A stretch of 64,000 bases of DNA from JAEINY01 sp942490535 (GTDB lineage: Bacteria; Bacteroidota; Bacteroidia; Bacteroidales; Marinilabiliaceae), in assembly GCA_942490535.1 (NCBI GenBank), contig CALNXQ010000002.1:1054001-1118000 (forward strand), given 5' to 3'. Position 1 is the first letter of the stretch. Each line of letters opens with the position of its first letter. Below the pieces are notes generated by a model that had not been told where the DNA came from, searched no databases, and was given only the letters and a program-made list of their open reading frames with translations. Shown one piece after another: positions 55,104 to 64,000 of this stretch. Made by a program: the position numbers and the translations under genes.

Positions 55104-56132
55104 TTAATTGTCTTTTTTCGAAATAACAACCCTTCGTGGTGAATAACTGCCATCCGGTAAGGATTTGCGCTCCACAATTTTGTATTTAATGGGTAAGGTA
55201 AAGGCCATCATCCGCAATACTTCCTCCAGGGATTCATCCACAAATACCCCCCGGAAGGAGTAGTGATTGAGTTGGTCACTGCTCAGCTCTATGTGAATCC
55301 CATACCATTCTTCCAGGCGTTCCACAATGCGTGGAAAAGGTTCATCTTTGAAGATGAGTTTACCATCTTTCCAGGAAGAGTAGGTGATTGCCTCCACATT
55401 TTCCAGTTGGGCCTTTCCATTAATTACTTCCAATCGCTGATTAGGGATCAGCAGAAAGGCATCTGCATAATTGGGCACCGTCGCTTTCACCTGGCCTTCT
55501 TCCAACACCACCTCCAAATGGTTCTCATCCTGCGAGGCTGCGATAAAACGGGTTCCCAGCACTTCCACCTGGCCGGAGGGAAGCGTTACCACAAAGGGAT
55601 GCCTCGCGTCCTTGGTGACATCAAAAAAAGCTTCTCCAGTCAATTTAAGTTGCCGGTTATCCGCAAAATTAACCGGAATGGTGAGTGTGCCACCGGCTCT
55701 TAAAGAAACCTGAGAAGAATCTGGCAATACGTAGTTAATGCGGGAATTTTTAGGTGCCTGAAGCGTGAGAAATCCTTTTGCCGGAGCCCCTTCCTCCCGT
55801 GGTTCCCATTTCATAACCGCTAAAATGATCAGCGGAATCAGGAGCACCGCTGCGACCGCTGAATAATACCGATACAATCGATACTGAAAGGATTGGTTTC
55901 GGGCAAAATTCCACTGATTGATTTGATGGTGCACTTTTGCTAATACGCCGGATAAATCTTTGGGAGTTTCAGATGATACCTCCTGGAATGATTGCCAATC
56001 CTCATGCACAAATTGATCCACCTCCGCCTTGGTTGTGCGACCACCAAATAATTTGATGAAGTAAGAATCGTCCTGAATCCCACTTTCAGTATTCAGATAT
56101 TGATTGAGTTTATCTTTGTCAAACCGACTCAT
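55104..56132 (-). CDS. FecR-family anti-sigma factor
   Basis: Inner-membrane anti-sigma regulator that holds the ECF sigma factor until the STN domain of the loaded SusC signals across the periplasm. The 342 residues have a cytoplasmic N-terminal part (1-85), one membrane helix (YYSAVAAVLLIPLIILAVM, about 88-107), a periplasmic FecR domain (ITYSS, VTLPSGQVEVLGTRF, LEVVLEEGQVKA) and a C-terminal DUF4974 domain (YSFRGVFVDESLEEVLRMM), the part that contacts the STN domain. It lies between sigma and SusC on the same strand, with gaps of 252 and 136 bp. Confidence 0.93.
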   Translation of the reverse strand: MSRFDKDKLNQYLNTESGIQDDSYFIKLFGGRTTKAEVDQFVHEDWQSFQEVSSETPKDLSGVLAKVHHQINQWNFARNQSFQYRLYRYYSAVAAVLLIPLIILAVMKWEPREEGAPAKGFLTLQAPKNSRINYVLPDSSQVSLRAGGTLTIPVNFADNRQLKLTGEAFFDVTKDARHPFVVTLPSGQVEVLGTRFIAASQDENHLEVVLEEGQVKATVPNYADAFLLIPNQRLEVINGKAQLENVEAITYSSWKDGKLIFKDEPFPRIVERLEEWYGIHIELSSDQLNHYSFRGVFVDESLEEVLRMMAFTLPIKYKIVERKSLPDGSYSPRRVVISKKDN

Positions 56133-56384
56133 GTATTGGTCTTTTTACATTAATAATGTCCACCAGCTCGAAACATCTCACGTTCTAATATTAACTTTTT
56201 TTCACTTTTTCACGATTAATTTCTATTATTCATTGATCTTATGACACTTGAGTATCTGAAAAAATTAAAAAAATGACTCTTCATCAAACAGACACGTTCT
56301 CATTCCCCACTGAAGAAGGGTATACCCAACCATTCAATTTTTGATCGGATATCTATTATACCGATCAGCTAATTAGAAAGTGAT

Positions 56385-56966
56385 CTAAAAAAGAAAGAGT
56401 TCGAGGAAAAGGAGAATGGACAAATGTTCACTTTTAAGCTGCGTACGAATGTATTTCAACGCCTCAGATATCTGGTTATCCACCGTTCCACGCGACAGGC
56501 CCAACTCGGTAGCAATGTCATTGGAATTCATCCCCTCTTTGCGGCTTTTAATGAATATTTCCCGACGGCGCGGCGGTAAAGTATCAATCACTTTGTCTAT
56601 TTGCTCCAGTACGGACTGGTATTCCACACTTTCATATGAGGCTCTATCACTATTTTCTTCCGCCGAACCACAACTATCCAGAAACTGCTGATGATAGTCT
56701 CGTTTTCGGAAATGCTTCTTAATAAGATTATAGGCGATAGTAAAAAAATAAGATTGCAGATTGGTATCGCTCCGAAGGTCTTTCCGGTTTTTCCAGAGGT
56801 ATAAAAAAAGATCCTGTACCACCTCTTCCGCATCCGCCTCTGATTTGAGATAACGCAGTGCAAAACCATACAGCTTTTGACTGTAGGCATTGAACAGTTC
56901 ATCAAATGCATTTACATCACCTGATTTCACCCGTTCAATTAAGCGATTATTACGATGTAGTTCCAT
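56385..56966 (-). CDS. ECF RNA polymerase sigma factor (FecI/RpoE-like)
   Basis: A 193-residue alternative sigma factor that directs transcription of the downstream SusCD operon once released by FecR. Region 2 is seen at about residues 20-90 (FDELFNAYSQKLYGFALRYL, DAEEVVQDLFLYLWKNR) and region 4 with its HTH at about 125-180 (LPPRRREIFIKSRKEGMNSN, IATELGLSRGTVDNQISEAL). It is of the Bacteroidota PUL-type sigma-70 group. The gap to fecR holds a hairpin (TGATCGG...CCGATCA, 56342-56367) without a clear T-run; it could attenuate or stabilise the transcript. Confidence 0.94.
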   Translation of the reverse strand: MELHRNNRLIERVKSGDVNAFDELFNAYSQKLYGFALRYLKSEADAEEVVQDLFLYLWKNRKDLRSDTNLQSYFFTIAYNLIKKHFRKRDYHQQFLDSCGSAEENSDRASYESVEYQSVLEQIDKVIDTLPPRRREIFIKSRKEGMNSNDIATELGLSRGTVDNQISEALKYIRTQLKSEHLSILLFLELFLF

Positions 56967-57183
56967 TTCTGCTCTTTCCTGATTTGCTCATGGTTGCTAC
57001 TGAGTGCTGTAAAAGTAATGTTTTTTCTCAAAGAAGAAATTGATGTGTAATAGAAGGCCATCCCATTTCATTCATTTAGCATGCCTGTACAATTGGGTAC
57101 CTCATCCTGTACATTTATGCCCCTTCATGGCCTCCGGACACCCTATTTTAGCAGCCAAGAAAATCCAATTAAATCAGATTATT

Positions 57184-58101
57184 ATGAGAAAAATTTTACT
57201 TTTTAGTTTTATGGCTTTTTTTTCAGTGATTTCAAATGCTCAAGAAGTTGAAATCTTTTATCCCACCTTACAATATGATACAGGGAAGGGATTTACAAAG
57301 AAGAATATCACAATTGGCGATGTAGAAACCGATTTATGGAAAAGATCTACCGCTGACTTACCCACTGAAACTGCGCTCGGCTATACGCGCACTGGAGTAC
57401 AAACCATTATCACCTCAAAAGCATATGGGGCTAATGGAGCTTCTTATGGAATTACGGATACTTATGCTGTTATAGATGCAGTAGATCTTTCTGTATATCC
57501 AACTGACCAACACTTTAAGCTTACCTTCTTCAATAAAGCGCAGTATGGCTTAGGTAATTTTTCTGTTTTCTCGGTATTACTGACCGAAAATTACACGGGT
57601 GATCCAACAACAACTTCCTGGACTAATGTTACATCTCAACTGGACCAAATTGATGATGATGTGGCGTATGATGCCAACTGGACCAAATCCACATTAAACT
57701 TGAACAATTGGAAATCGGCTACTAACCTGGTTGTAGCTTTTAGATATCAAGTTACCAAGGCAGGAAAAGTAGATAACGTAAAAGATTCACCAACGCCAGA
57801 CAGACCCGGTTTATGGCGCGTTTGTGAAGTTCGCTTTTCACACAGCGATACTCCAACGGCCCTTAATGAATTATCAATAGATAAATCAAAGCTCGTTTTC
57901 CCAAATCCGGCCACAGACAAAATTCAATTTTGCCCGGAAATAACACTGGTCGATATCTACAACATCAACGGAACACATCTAAAACAACAATTCCTAACGT
58001 CTCAAACGATGGATATCGCCGAATACCCGGCTGGCATCTATCTGCTCAAACTGACTCTGAAAAACGGGACAGTGATTACAAACAAACTACTAAAACGCTA
58101 A
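57184..58101 (+). CDS. T9SS-exported protein of unknown function
   Basis: A 305-residue protein with a signal peptide (MRKILLFSFMAFFSVISNAQ), a beta-rich domain of about 200 residues and a C-terminal T9SS type A sorting domain (LVFPNPATDKIQF...AGIYLLKLTLKNGTVITNKLLKR). The middle part (TDLWKRSTADLPTETALGY, WTNVTSQLDQIDDD, NLVVAFRYQVTK) recalls DUF5017 or choice-of-anchor beta-sandwich domains, which often bind glycans, but I cannot name the family. The frame is open to 57040; 57184 is the signal-peptide start. It is divergent from the ECF sigma gene and 80 bp before the T9SS PL8 gene, with a terminator between them. Confidence 0.7.
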   Translation: MRKILLFSFMAFFSVISNAQEVEIFYPTLQYDTGKGFTKKNITIGDVETDLWKRSTADLPTETALGYTRTGVQTIITSKAYGANGASYGITDTYAVIDAVDLSVYPTDQHFKLTFFNKAQYGLGNFSVFSVLLTENYTGDPTTTSWTNVTSQLDQIDDDVAYDANWTKSTLNLNNWKSATNLVVAFRYQVTKAGKVDNVKDSPTPDRPGLWRVCEVRFSHSDTPTALNELSIDKSKLVFPNPATDKIQFCPEITLVDIYNINGTHLKQQFLTSQTMDIAEYPAGIYLLKLTLKNGTVITNKLLKR

Positions 58102-58112
58102 ACGTAGCGATA

Positions 58113-58137
58113 CGCCCGGCTTCGGCCGGGCTTTTTT
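58113..58137 (+). terminator. Rho-independent terminator between the T9SS protein and PL8
   Basis: GCCCGGC-TTCG-GCCGGGC is a perfect 7-bp stem with a stable TTCG tetraloop and six T residues, 12 bp past the stop codon. Confidence 0.92.
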
Positions 58138-58180
58138 GGGTTATAGACACCTCATCGGGAAATAGACTTACAATCAATAT

Positions 58181-61100
58181 ATGAAAACAATCCTATCATT
58201 GTTACTGCTCTTCTGCTTGATTACGGCATCAGCGCAAAATTACCTGGGGCTGGAAAGTCAGGTGCCAAGCAATTGGTCAGCCACCAACAATGGCTTGGCC
58301 ATCTCTGCGGCTCATTATAAAATGGGCACTCAATCGGTACGCTGGAATTGGACACCCGCCGCACAAATCACCATTTCCAATCCTTCCGGATTAGCCAAGG
58401 CCTGTCAAACCTACAAAGGGGGTATGATGCTTTGGATTTACAATGAAGCCGCCAAAGATGCCGATCTGAAATTTGAATACCTCACCTCCAACGGCTCCAT
58501 GCAATACTACTTTACTTATCATCTGAACTTCACCGGATGGCGCGCTTGCTGGATTCGTTTTGATGAAGACATGTCCGGGCCCAAAAGCAATAAAAACCTG
58601 ACCACCGTGCGCATTAAAGCACCGGCTACTTCAACGGGGGGCTCTCTCTATTTCGACCGTATGAAATTTCCCGCCACCCGCATAAACGACCGGGTCACAC
58701 CGGATGCCCAACTGCCCTTTATCAATCCGGATATGAATGCCAACCACTGGGGCGCATTGTGGCACTGGCAAAGCACCTATCAATATGAAATCGCATTACC
58801 ATCCACCATCACGGGTGACGAAACAACCGCTTTCAGTGAAATCCGCCACCGCATTACAACAAGCATTGCCGGTTCTGCTCCTACCGCTTCACGCCTGACG
58901 ACCCTCCGGAATCAGTTCAAGGCCTTAAATATTCAACGTAACGGATCAACCATCACGGGCAATGCCTTTGTTTCGGCCGATGAATACGTCTCCGCCAATG
59001 GCGATAAACGCCTGAACGATCTGGATGATTTGGTGTACGACCTAGCCAAAGCCTGGCATCACAACCGGGAGACGGATTTTGATCAGATGTTTATCGACCT
59101 CTTTGACTGGCTCTATGATCAGGGTTTGACCGTGGGAAGTGGGATTGGCACTAACCATCACTATGGCTACGAATTCAGGGGTTTTCCAAAAGCCATATGG
59201 CTGATGAAAGAGGTCTTAAAAAGTGCCGGTAAGTTCCAGCAAGCCTTTGACATGATTCAATACTGGACGGGCGTTCAGGAAAACCGTCAGTTGCCGCAAC
59301 CCGAAAATTTCCAGGGCATCATTGATGCGTGGAACACCGTAGTGCCCGGTCGACTCATGGCCATTCTCTTGCGCGATGACTCACCGGAACTGGCCCGTGA
59401 CATGCAATCGTTTAAACACTGGATGGACGCCGTGATGCAACCCAGCCCGGGCACCATCGGCGGATTTAAACCTGACGGCGCCGGTTTTCACCACGGCATG
59501 ATTTACGCCGGTTATATGAACGGGGGGTACGGCAGCATCGGTGAGATATTGAGTTACATTGGCAACACGCCTTACAACGTCTCTGCCCAGTCACTGAGCC
59601 ACTTTAAAAAAGCACTGTTCACCCATTCCTGGTATTCCAACCAGTACTCCTTTATTAATGGCGTATCGGGCCGTCATCCCCTGGAAGAAAATATCAGTAC
59701 CGCCGCCATCAATGCCTTTGCCCATCTGGCTAAAGCCACTGAGCCCATCGATCGTGAAGCCGCTGCTGAATACATGCGCCTCACCAAATATAAAAAAGAA
59801 TTGTACAACGCATTTGCCGCATTGGGCATTCAACCGGCTGTGGCGCCAAGTGGAAACAAAAGCATCAACTACGGGGCTCTCAATCTGCACCGACGCGATA
59901 ATTGGTTGGTGGCAACCAAAGGATTTAATAACATCGTCACCGGCACCGAGATTTACACATCCGATAACCGCTATGGCCGTTACCAGGGATATGGTGGCAT
60001 ACAGGTTCTAGCGACCGGCAATCCGGTGAGTGCCACTGAAAGTGGATTTGTCCCACAAGGCTGGGACTGGAATCGTTTTCCGGGAGCAACCACCATTCAT
60101 TTACCTTACGATCTGCTGGACTACGCCGGCAGCAACCTCAATGAGCGTTCGCAAAACGAAGCCTTTGCCGGCGCCTGTTCACTCCATGACAATGGTATTT
60201 TCGGGATGATACTGGACGAAAACGGCTACACCAATTACACCGACGATTTTGTGGCCCGCAAGTCCGTATTTGCCTTTGATAACCGCATCATCTGTTTGGG
60301 GAGCAACATTTCCAATTCCAACAGTCATCATGCCACTGAAACCACCCTGTTCCAGACCCATCTTAGCAACACCGATGATATCGTGCGCCTGAATGCCGAA
60401 CAACTGAACCTGTTTCCTTTGCAACGTGATGTGACCGTTAGTTCCCCCATCACGCTGATGGATACTAAAAGCAATGGCTACTACATTCCTTCGGGCCAGG
60501 TAACAATCACAAAAGCCAATCAGGAATCACGTGATAATAATAACCGATCCACGAATTACGGGGATTTTGCCACGGCCTGGATCAATCATGGTGCTGCACC
60601 CAACGATGCCAGCTACGAATATGCCCTTTTGGTACAAACCAGTGCAGCGGATCTCACCGCCTTTAAAACAGCCATGGGAAGCAACCAGGCGCCTTACCAG
60701 GTGATTCGAAAAGATCAGACCGCGCACATCGTCAAGGATGAAGCCACGAAAACCACCGGTTACGTGTTATTTGAAGCCGCCACAGATATTTCAGCCACGC
60801 ACATCAAACAAACGAGTTACCCCTGCCTGGTGATGGTGAAACAGGAAGATGCACAATCCATACAGTTATCCATGGCGGATCCGGCCATCAATATGGAAGT
60901 ACCCACGTCGTTGACCCATACGGCCAAAGTGAGTGAGCGTCGCATACAACTCACCCTGAATGGCAAATATGCCTTGGCCAGTCCTTCTGAAAAATGCAAA
61001 TGGATCGCCTGGGAAAACAATACCACTATTCTGGAGTTTACCTGCATCCATGGTTTGGCGGTTGAAGTGAGTCTGATACAAGATCTGGCCAATTCAACAA

Positions 61101-61342
61101 CGCCGGCTGAAAGCCTGAATGACATCCGCATCTATCCCAATCCGGCGGATGAGATTTTGTACCTGGAAAGTACCTCACTCATCGACAGTATTATCCTTTA
61201 CAGCAGCACCGGAAAGCAGGTGATGCAAAAAACGGAACCCGTAAAGTCGGTACCGGTAGGTCAATTACAATCGGGTCTGTATTTCCTGAAAGTAATTATG
61301 GCTGGCCGAAAGAGCGAGGTTGTAAAATTTGTGAAACGATAG
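58181..61342 (+). CDS. PL8 chondroitin sulfate ABC-type lyase with T9SS sorting domain
   Basis: Second PL8 lyase, 1053 residues. After the signal peptide (to ITASAQNY, about 20) come the N-terminal jelly-roll, the alpha/alpha-toroid and C-terminal beta-sandwiches as in the paralogue at 25237. The catalytic set is kept: His438 and Tyr445 in HGMIYAGY, Arg498 in SGRHPLE, and a plausible Glu590 in GTEIYTSDNRYGRY. It reads PQGWDWNRFPGATT where the paralogue has QEGWDWNR, one of many differences around the cleft. The last 80 residues are a T9SS type A domain (IRIYPNPADEILYL...GLYFLKVIMAG). It is thus probably a surface or released enzyme, whereas the paralogue lacks this signal. Confidence 0.93.
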   Translation: MKTILSLLLLFCLITASAQNYLGLESQVPSNWSATNNGLAISAAHYKMGTQSVRWNWTPAAQITISNPSGLAKACQTYKGGMMLWIYNEAAKDADLKFEYLTSNGSMQYYFTYHLNFTGWRACWIRFDEDMSGPKSNKNLTTVRIKAPATSTGGSLYFDRMKFPATRINDRVTPDAQLPFINPDMNANHWGALWHWQSTYQYEIALPSTITGDETTAFSEIRHRITTSIAGSAPTASRLTTLRNQFKALNIQRNGSTITGNAFVSADEYVSANGDKRLNDLDDLVYDLAKAWHHNRETDFDQMFIDLFDWLYDQGLTVGSGIGTNHHYGYEFRGFPKAIWLMKEVLKSAGKFQQAFDMIQYWTGVQENRQLPQPENFQGIIDAWNTVVPGRLMAILLRDDSPELARDMQSFKHWMDAVMQPSPGTIGGFKPDGAGFHHGMIYAGYMNGGYGSIGEILSYIGNTPYNVSAQSLSHFKKALFTHSWYSNQYSFINGVSGRHPLEENISTAAINAFAHLAKATEPIDREAAAEYMRLTKYKKELYNAFAALGIQPAVAPSGNKSINYGALNLHRRDNWLVATKGFNNIVTGTEIYTSDNRYGRYQGYGGIQVLATGNPVSATESGFVPQGWDWNRFPGATTIHLPYDLLDYAGSNLNERSQNEAFAGACSLHDNGIFGMILDENGYTNYTDDFVARKSVFAFDNRIICLGSNISNSNSHHATETTLFQTHLSNTDDIVRLNAEQLNLFPLQRDVTVSSPITLMDTKSNGYYIPSGQVTITKANQESRDNNNRSTNYGDFATAWINHGAAPNDASYEYALLVQTSAADLTAFKTAMGSNQAPYQVIRKDQTAHIVKDEATKTTGYVLFEAATDISATHIKQTSYPCLVMVKQEDAQSIQLSMADPAINMEVPTSLTHTAKVSERRIQLTLNGKYALASPSEKCKWIAWENNTTILEFTCIHGLAVEVSLIQDLANSTTPAESLNDIRIYPNPADEILYLESTSLIDSIILYSSTGKQVMQKTEPVKSVPVGQLQSGLYFLKVIMAGRKSEVVKFVKR

Positions 61343-61382
61343 GTTGGCACACCACGACACGATTGGATTAAGAATTCAATTC

Positions 61383-61480
61383 AGACGCTGATAGCTATGA
61401 TTTTTAAGATTATTAAAATGCTTTTTTTCTCACTCCGAAAGAGCGCCAAACAATCTTAGTCATCATAGCGATCAGCGTCT
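61383..61480. repeat. Long inverted repeat between convergent genes
   Basis: 19-bp arms at 61383-61401 and 61462-61480 (AGACGCTGATAGCTATGAT and its complement, one mismatch) enclose about 60 bp that contain an inner AAGATT/AATCTT pair. It may be a miniature transposon-like or REP-like element, or a strong transcript-end structure between PL8 and the AraC gene. No target duplication was found by eye. Confidence 0.6.
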
Positions 61481-61522
61481 CTGTTTTAAGCAGTCATCGG
61501 CTCCCTTTGGGGTGGCAAAATG

Positions 61523-62464
61523 CTAAACCGGCTTCACCGGAATGCAAAAATCAACAACAAATGTATCACCTTTGGGTTCTTCCGGATAGGTTTCAAAGTA
61601 AGGCTTATCATCGGGCTGGAAACCATTCGCGGGTAACCAATGGCCATACATCCAATCCCACGCTTTGGGGAAATCAGGCGGCGTCAGTTCAAAGCGACCG
61701 ATGGCATAACGGGCGGCATCCACTTTCCTTTTACCAATTTCACCTCCTACCACCGTGTTCTCGGGTACTGTTAGGCACAAACTCATTCGCAAATTATCAC
61801 TCAACGCGACCTGTGGATTATCGTGATACAATACCAGGTATTTAAAATCCTTACCGCCCAACAATCCTCTGGCCCCGCCCCATGCAAACAATTTATTCCG
61901 ATGCCTTTGATACAACTCCTGATCGCCATTATAGGGTCCCATATTCCGAATGTACGCAACGGTCATCTGAGGAAGTTCCAGCACTTCCACACCTTTGTTT
62001 AGTTCCATATTTATCCTCCATTTAGTGGTTTGTGATTCCGGACAAAAATAGACGACAGACGGATGGTCTTGTTGTGCTTTATTGCGATTCACTTGACTAA
62101 TATTGCTATTGTGAAGGGGCGCGCGGCGATACTGCGAGGCAGAGACCTTAAAATAACGCTTGAAATTACGCGAAAAGACGGACACATCGGAAAACCCACA
62201 TCGAAAAGCAATTTCAGCGATCGGCTCCTGTCGATTGGCCAGCAGGAATGACGCTGCTTTTTCCAGGCGGAGACGTTGAATAAATTGAAAGGGCGTTTCG
62301 CCCACCAGGGAGTGAAAGATCCGGTTAAAATGAAATTTGGAAAAATGGGCCACTGCCGCAATTTCTTCTAAGGTCAATGCTTTTTCCAGATGGCACTCGA
62401 TGTAATCAAAAGCCTTATTGATTCGGGAAATGTATTCGGCATGTATGGGTTGGGATGAATTCAT
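61523..62464 (-). CDS. AraC-family regulator with GyrI-like effector domain
   Basis: Cytoplasmic transcription factor of 313 residues. The N-terminal 115 residues hold the two HTHs of AraC proteins (TLEEIAAVAHFSKFHFNRIF and IAEIAFRCGFSDVSVFSRNFKRYF). The C-terminal part, from about 155, is a GyrI-like/SOUL-type ligand domain (VEVLELPQMTVAYIRNMGPY, then YFETYPEEPKGDTFVVDFCIPVK). Such Rob/SoxS-like proteins sense small hydrophobic or cationic compounds. No link to the sugar locus is evident. The gene is convergent with PL8. Confidence 0.9.
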   Translation of the reverse strand: MNSSQPIHAEYISRINKAFDYIECHLEKALTLEEIAAVAHFSKFHFNRIFHSLVGETPFQFIQRLRLEKAASFLLANRQEPIAEIAFRCGFSDVSVFSRNFKRYFKVSASQYRRAPLHNSNISQVNRNKAQQDHPSVVYFCPESQTTKWRINMELNKGVEVLELPQMTVAYIRNMGPYNGDQELYQRHRNKLFAWGGARGLLGGKDFKYLVLYHDNPQVALSDNLRMSLCLTVPENTVVGGEIGKRKVDAARYAIGRFELTPPDFPKAWDWMYGHWLPANGFQPDDKPYFETYPEEPKGDTFVVDFCIPVKPV

Positions 62465-62487
62465 GAGATATCACAGCTAATCTTTAT

Positions 62488-63162
62488 TTAATATTCTATC
62501 TCTAATGGGACTTCATTTGCTGCATTGACCAATATGCGAATGTCGTTTAGCCCAATTTTTCCCTTGTATAGTTTTTTCTCCTTACAAATGTGATTGATGC
62601 GTGCATGGAGTTCAACAGGGTCGGCTTTTGCAGCTTTCGCAACCGTATCAACACCTAAATCATAAAGCATCCGGGCAAATGTAACCCCCACCCATTTTAT
62701 TCTCGACAGATCGGTTAATTTGGCCAATTTTAAAATCTCTTGATCCGTTATGCCCGTTGAGTCAGCAAGCTCTTCTCGATGCTGTGATGTGATAACCTTA
62801 TCATATAGCTGTACTGTATTGGTAATGCCAATCTTTTTTAATTTTGCCACTGCATCTTCCGAGATTTCTTGAAATTCTGAAATCTTATTGGGCTTTGGCA
62901 GTGTACTATTCAATTCTCTGAGCAAAATTGGCAAGTAATCACATGATAAGCACTCAACACTTTGTAATTCCTTGAAGGTGTTCTTTCTTTTTAGTATTTG
63001 AATCAACTCCTGGATATTGTTAATCCCTATACTCTTAAAGTAGCCCATTCGTTCATCCAATTTATCTTTCAGCATCCTCCTGCTGGGCGGCAGGTAGGCT
63101 GATTCCAATTTGAGTCGATATTGATCGATCGTTATCTGCGATAAGTCAATGTAGTATCCCAT
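62488..63162 (-). CDS. DUF4332 helix-hairpin-helix protein
   Basis: A 224-residue cytoplasmic protein with two halves that each look like a helix-hairpin-helix set: MGYFKSIGINNIQELIQIL at about residue 39 and VAKLKKIGITNTVQLYDKV at about 110, then IKWVGVTFARMLYDLGVDTV. This is the DUF4332 pattern, related to the DNA-binding HhH of polymerases and ligases. Its exact role is unknown. It lies 23 bp before the AraC-GyrI gene on the same strand and may be co-transcribed with it. Confidence 0.75.
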   Translation of the reverse strand: MGYYIDLSQITIDQYRLKLESAYLPPSRRMLKDKLDERMGYFKSIGINNIQELIQILKRKNTFKELQSVECLSCDYLPILLRELNSTLPKPNKISEFQEISEDAVAKLKKIGITNTVQLYDKVITSQHREELADSTGITDQEILKLAKLTDLSRIKWVGVTFARMLYDLGVDTVAKAAKADPVELHARINHICKEKKLYKGKIGLNDIRILVNAANEVPLEIEY

Positions 63163-63292
63163 GGTTAATTGTCTTTTTCGAAAAAATAGCTCAGATATTG
63201 GCCTTCCTCTTGCAAGCGGCAGATTGAATTCTTCATTGGCTATTCATTGGCGTCCATTCCATTACCCCAAGCCATATGCAGGGAATAAGCAG

Positions 63293-63961
63293 TTACAATT
63301 GCTCAATGGTGATCCTCCGGAAATCAATGGGGTAGCCCTCATATTGCAATAATATGCGCCCTTCCGAAACAGACGATTCCAGGCCTTCATTCACCAGTTG
63401 ACCATTCAGTTCCTGTTTAATTACACCATGGCGGGAAGTAATCACAACGGTATTCCAATCACCAATGGGGCTTGCCACATCCACAAAACGCTTAGCGACC
63501 ACACTTTGGCCTGGTTCTGTCGTTTCCCCATTAATTTTTAGAGTCACCTCTTGAAGCAAAATAAAATCGCCTGTTGCACCTTCCTTTACCTGGAACTGAA
63601 TACCTTTGGGCCACAGCATATCCGGCGCTTCAGCAGGAACAAGGTACATGATTCCACTATTCTTCACATTAATTTTCCGGGCGAAGGTGGAATCCGTATT
63701 CCAACGAAACTCCACGGTCAGCTGAAAATTGCGAAAGGCTTGCTCCGACATGAGGTAACCGGCTTTGGCACCAAATAGACGAATCATCTGCTGATCGACC
63801 TGAAAGAGCTCCGACGCATTCGTGTGTTTGCCCGATTCGGGTTCATAGGCATACCAGCCATCTAAATTCTGCTGGTTAAAAAGGGCGATGGTGGATTGCG
63901 CTGAACTCATTTGCGACACCAGTAATAAAACGAATAGCAATACATGATAGAGATAATTCAT
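63293..63961 (-). CDS. DUF1080 (3-keto-disaccharide hydrolase-type) secreted protein
   Basis: A 222-residue secreted protein with a signal peptide (to SQMSSAQ, about 22) and a concanavalin-like DUF1080 domain. The hallmarks are IALFNQQNLDGWYAY near the start, KNSGIMYLV, IQFQVKEG and the closing GRILLQYEGYPIDFRRITIEQL. Some members hydrolyse 3-keto-glycosides; most are untested. It appears complete, ending about 40 bp from the window edge, and its operon partners may lie outside. No promoter can be judged. Confidence 0.85.
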   Translation of the reverse strand: MNYLYHVLLFVLLLVSQMSSAQSTIALFNQQNLDGWYAYEPESGKHTNASELFQVDQQMIRLFGAKAGYLMSEQAFRNFQLTVEFRWNTDSTFARKINVKNSGIMYLVPAEAPDMLWPKGIQFQVKEGATGDFILLQEVTLKINGETTEPGQSVVAKRFVDVASPIGDWNTVVITSRHGVIKQELNGQLVNEGLESSVSEGRILLQYEGYPIDFRRITIEQL

Positions 63962-64000
63962 AGAGAATGATTTTTCTCTTAAAAATAAGGCTTCTTAATC

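Noticed and set aside
56342..56367. Hairpin after the sigma gene as a terminator
   Set aside because: The stem is good, but the minus-strand side is followed by A residues and not by a T-run.
60050..60090. Glu-to-Gln change in the second PL8 (QEGWDWNR versus PQGWDWNR) as loss of catalysis
   Set aside because: The likely catalytic Glu lies earlier, in the E-x-Y...GRY segment, and is conserved in both enzymes.

Overview
This window reads as chromosomal DNA of a free-living, probably marine or sediment Bacteroidota; Marinilabiliales or a relative is an inference. The grounds are two SusC/SusD pairs, a hybrid two-component sensor (HTCS), an ECF-sigma/FecR system with an STN-type SusC, C-terminal type IX secretion (T9SS) sorting domains on three proteins, many lipoprotein signals, TAnnTTTG-type -7 promoter boxes and weak Shine-Dalgarno sequences. 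No rRNA, tRNA, CRISPR array, intact insertion sequence or prophage was seen.

Layout. (1) 815-13031 is conserved core: a minus-strand run ppiD / CNNM-CorC / lptC / TPR / outer-membrane protein / coaX (cell envelope and pantothenate kinase), an orphan response regulator on the plus strand, and mfd. (2) 13499-30804 is a glycosaminoglycan-degrading locus. Two sulfatases and a GH88 unsaturated glucuronyl hydrolase on the minus strand diverge from an HTCS regulator. The HTCS is followed by a beta-helix protein (candidate PL29-type lyase), a DNRLRE/CBM96-like protein, a PL8 chondroitin lyase and an S9 dipeptidyl-peptidase. (3) 31042-34232 is a housekeeping interlude (quinone-reductase-like, Yip1, VOC, NudC). 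(4) 35302-44928 continues the locus: small lipoprotein, SusC, SusD, DUF6250-like lipoprotein, a third sulfatase and a beta-helix lipoprotein. (5) 45078-56966 (minus) is a secreted M6 metalloprotease with three GEVED domains, then an ECF sigma / FecR / SusC-STN / SusD / lipoprotein uptake locus. (6) 57184-61342 holds a T9SS cargo of unknown function and a second PL8 lyase, this one with a T9SS domain. (7) 61523-63961 has an AraC-GyrI regulator, a DUF4332 protein and a DUF1080 protein.

Working model (inference): secreted and surface PL8 and beta-helix enzymes cut chondroitin/dermatan-type chains, SusCD imports oligosaccharides, sulfatases desulfate them and GH88 removes the unsaturated uronic acid; the HTCS senses a product. 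The M6 protease and S9 peptidase may attack the protein part of proteoglycans.

The least explained structure is non-coding. Four degenerate tandem arrays lie in intergenic gaps with strict periods of 22, 21, 21 and 41 bp, close to whole numbers of DNA helical turns. A shared motif (ACCCT-N1/2-TGCGGATRAT) sits about 32-34 bp upstream of the -7 boxes of the SusCD, DUF6250 and probably HTCS promoters, which makes it a candidate operator of the locus.
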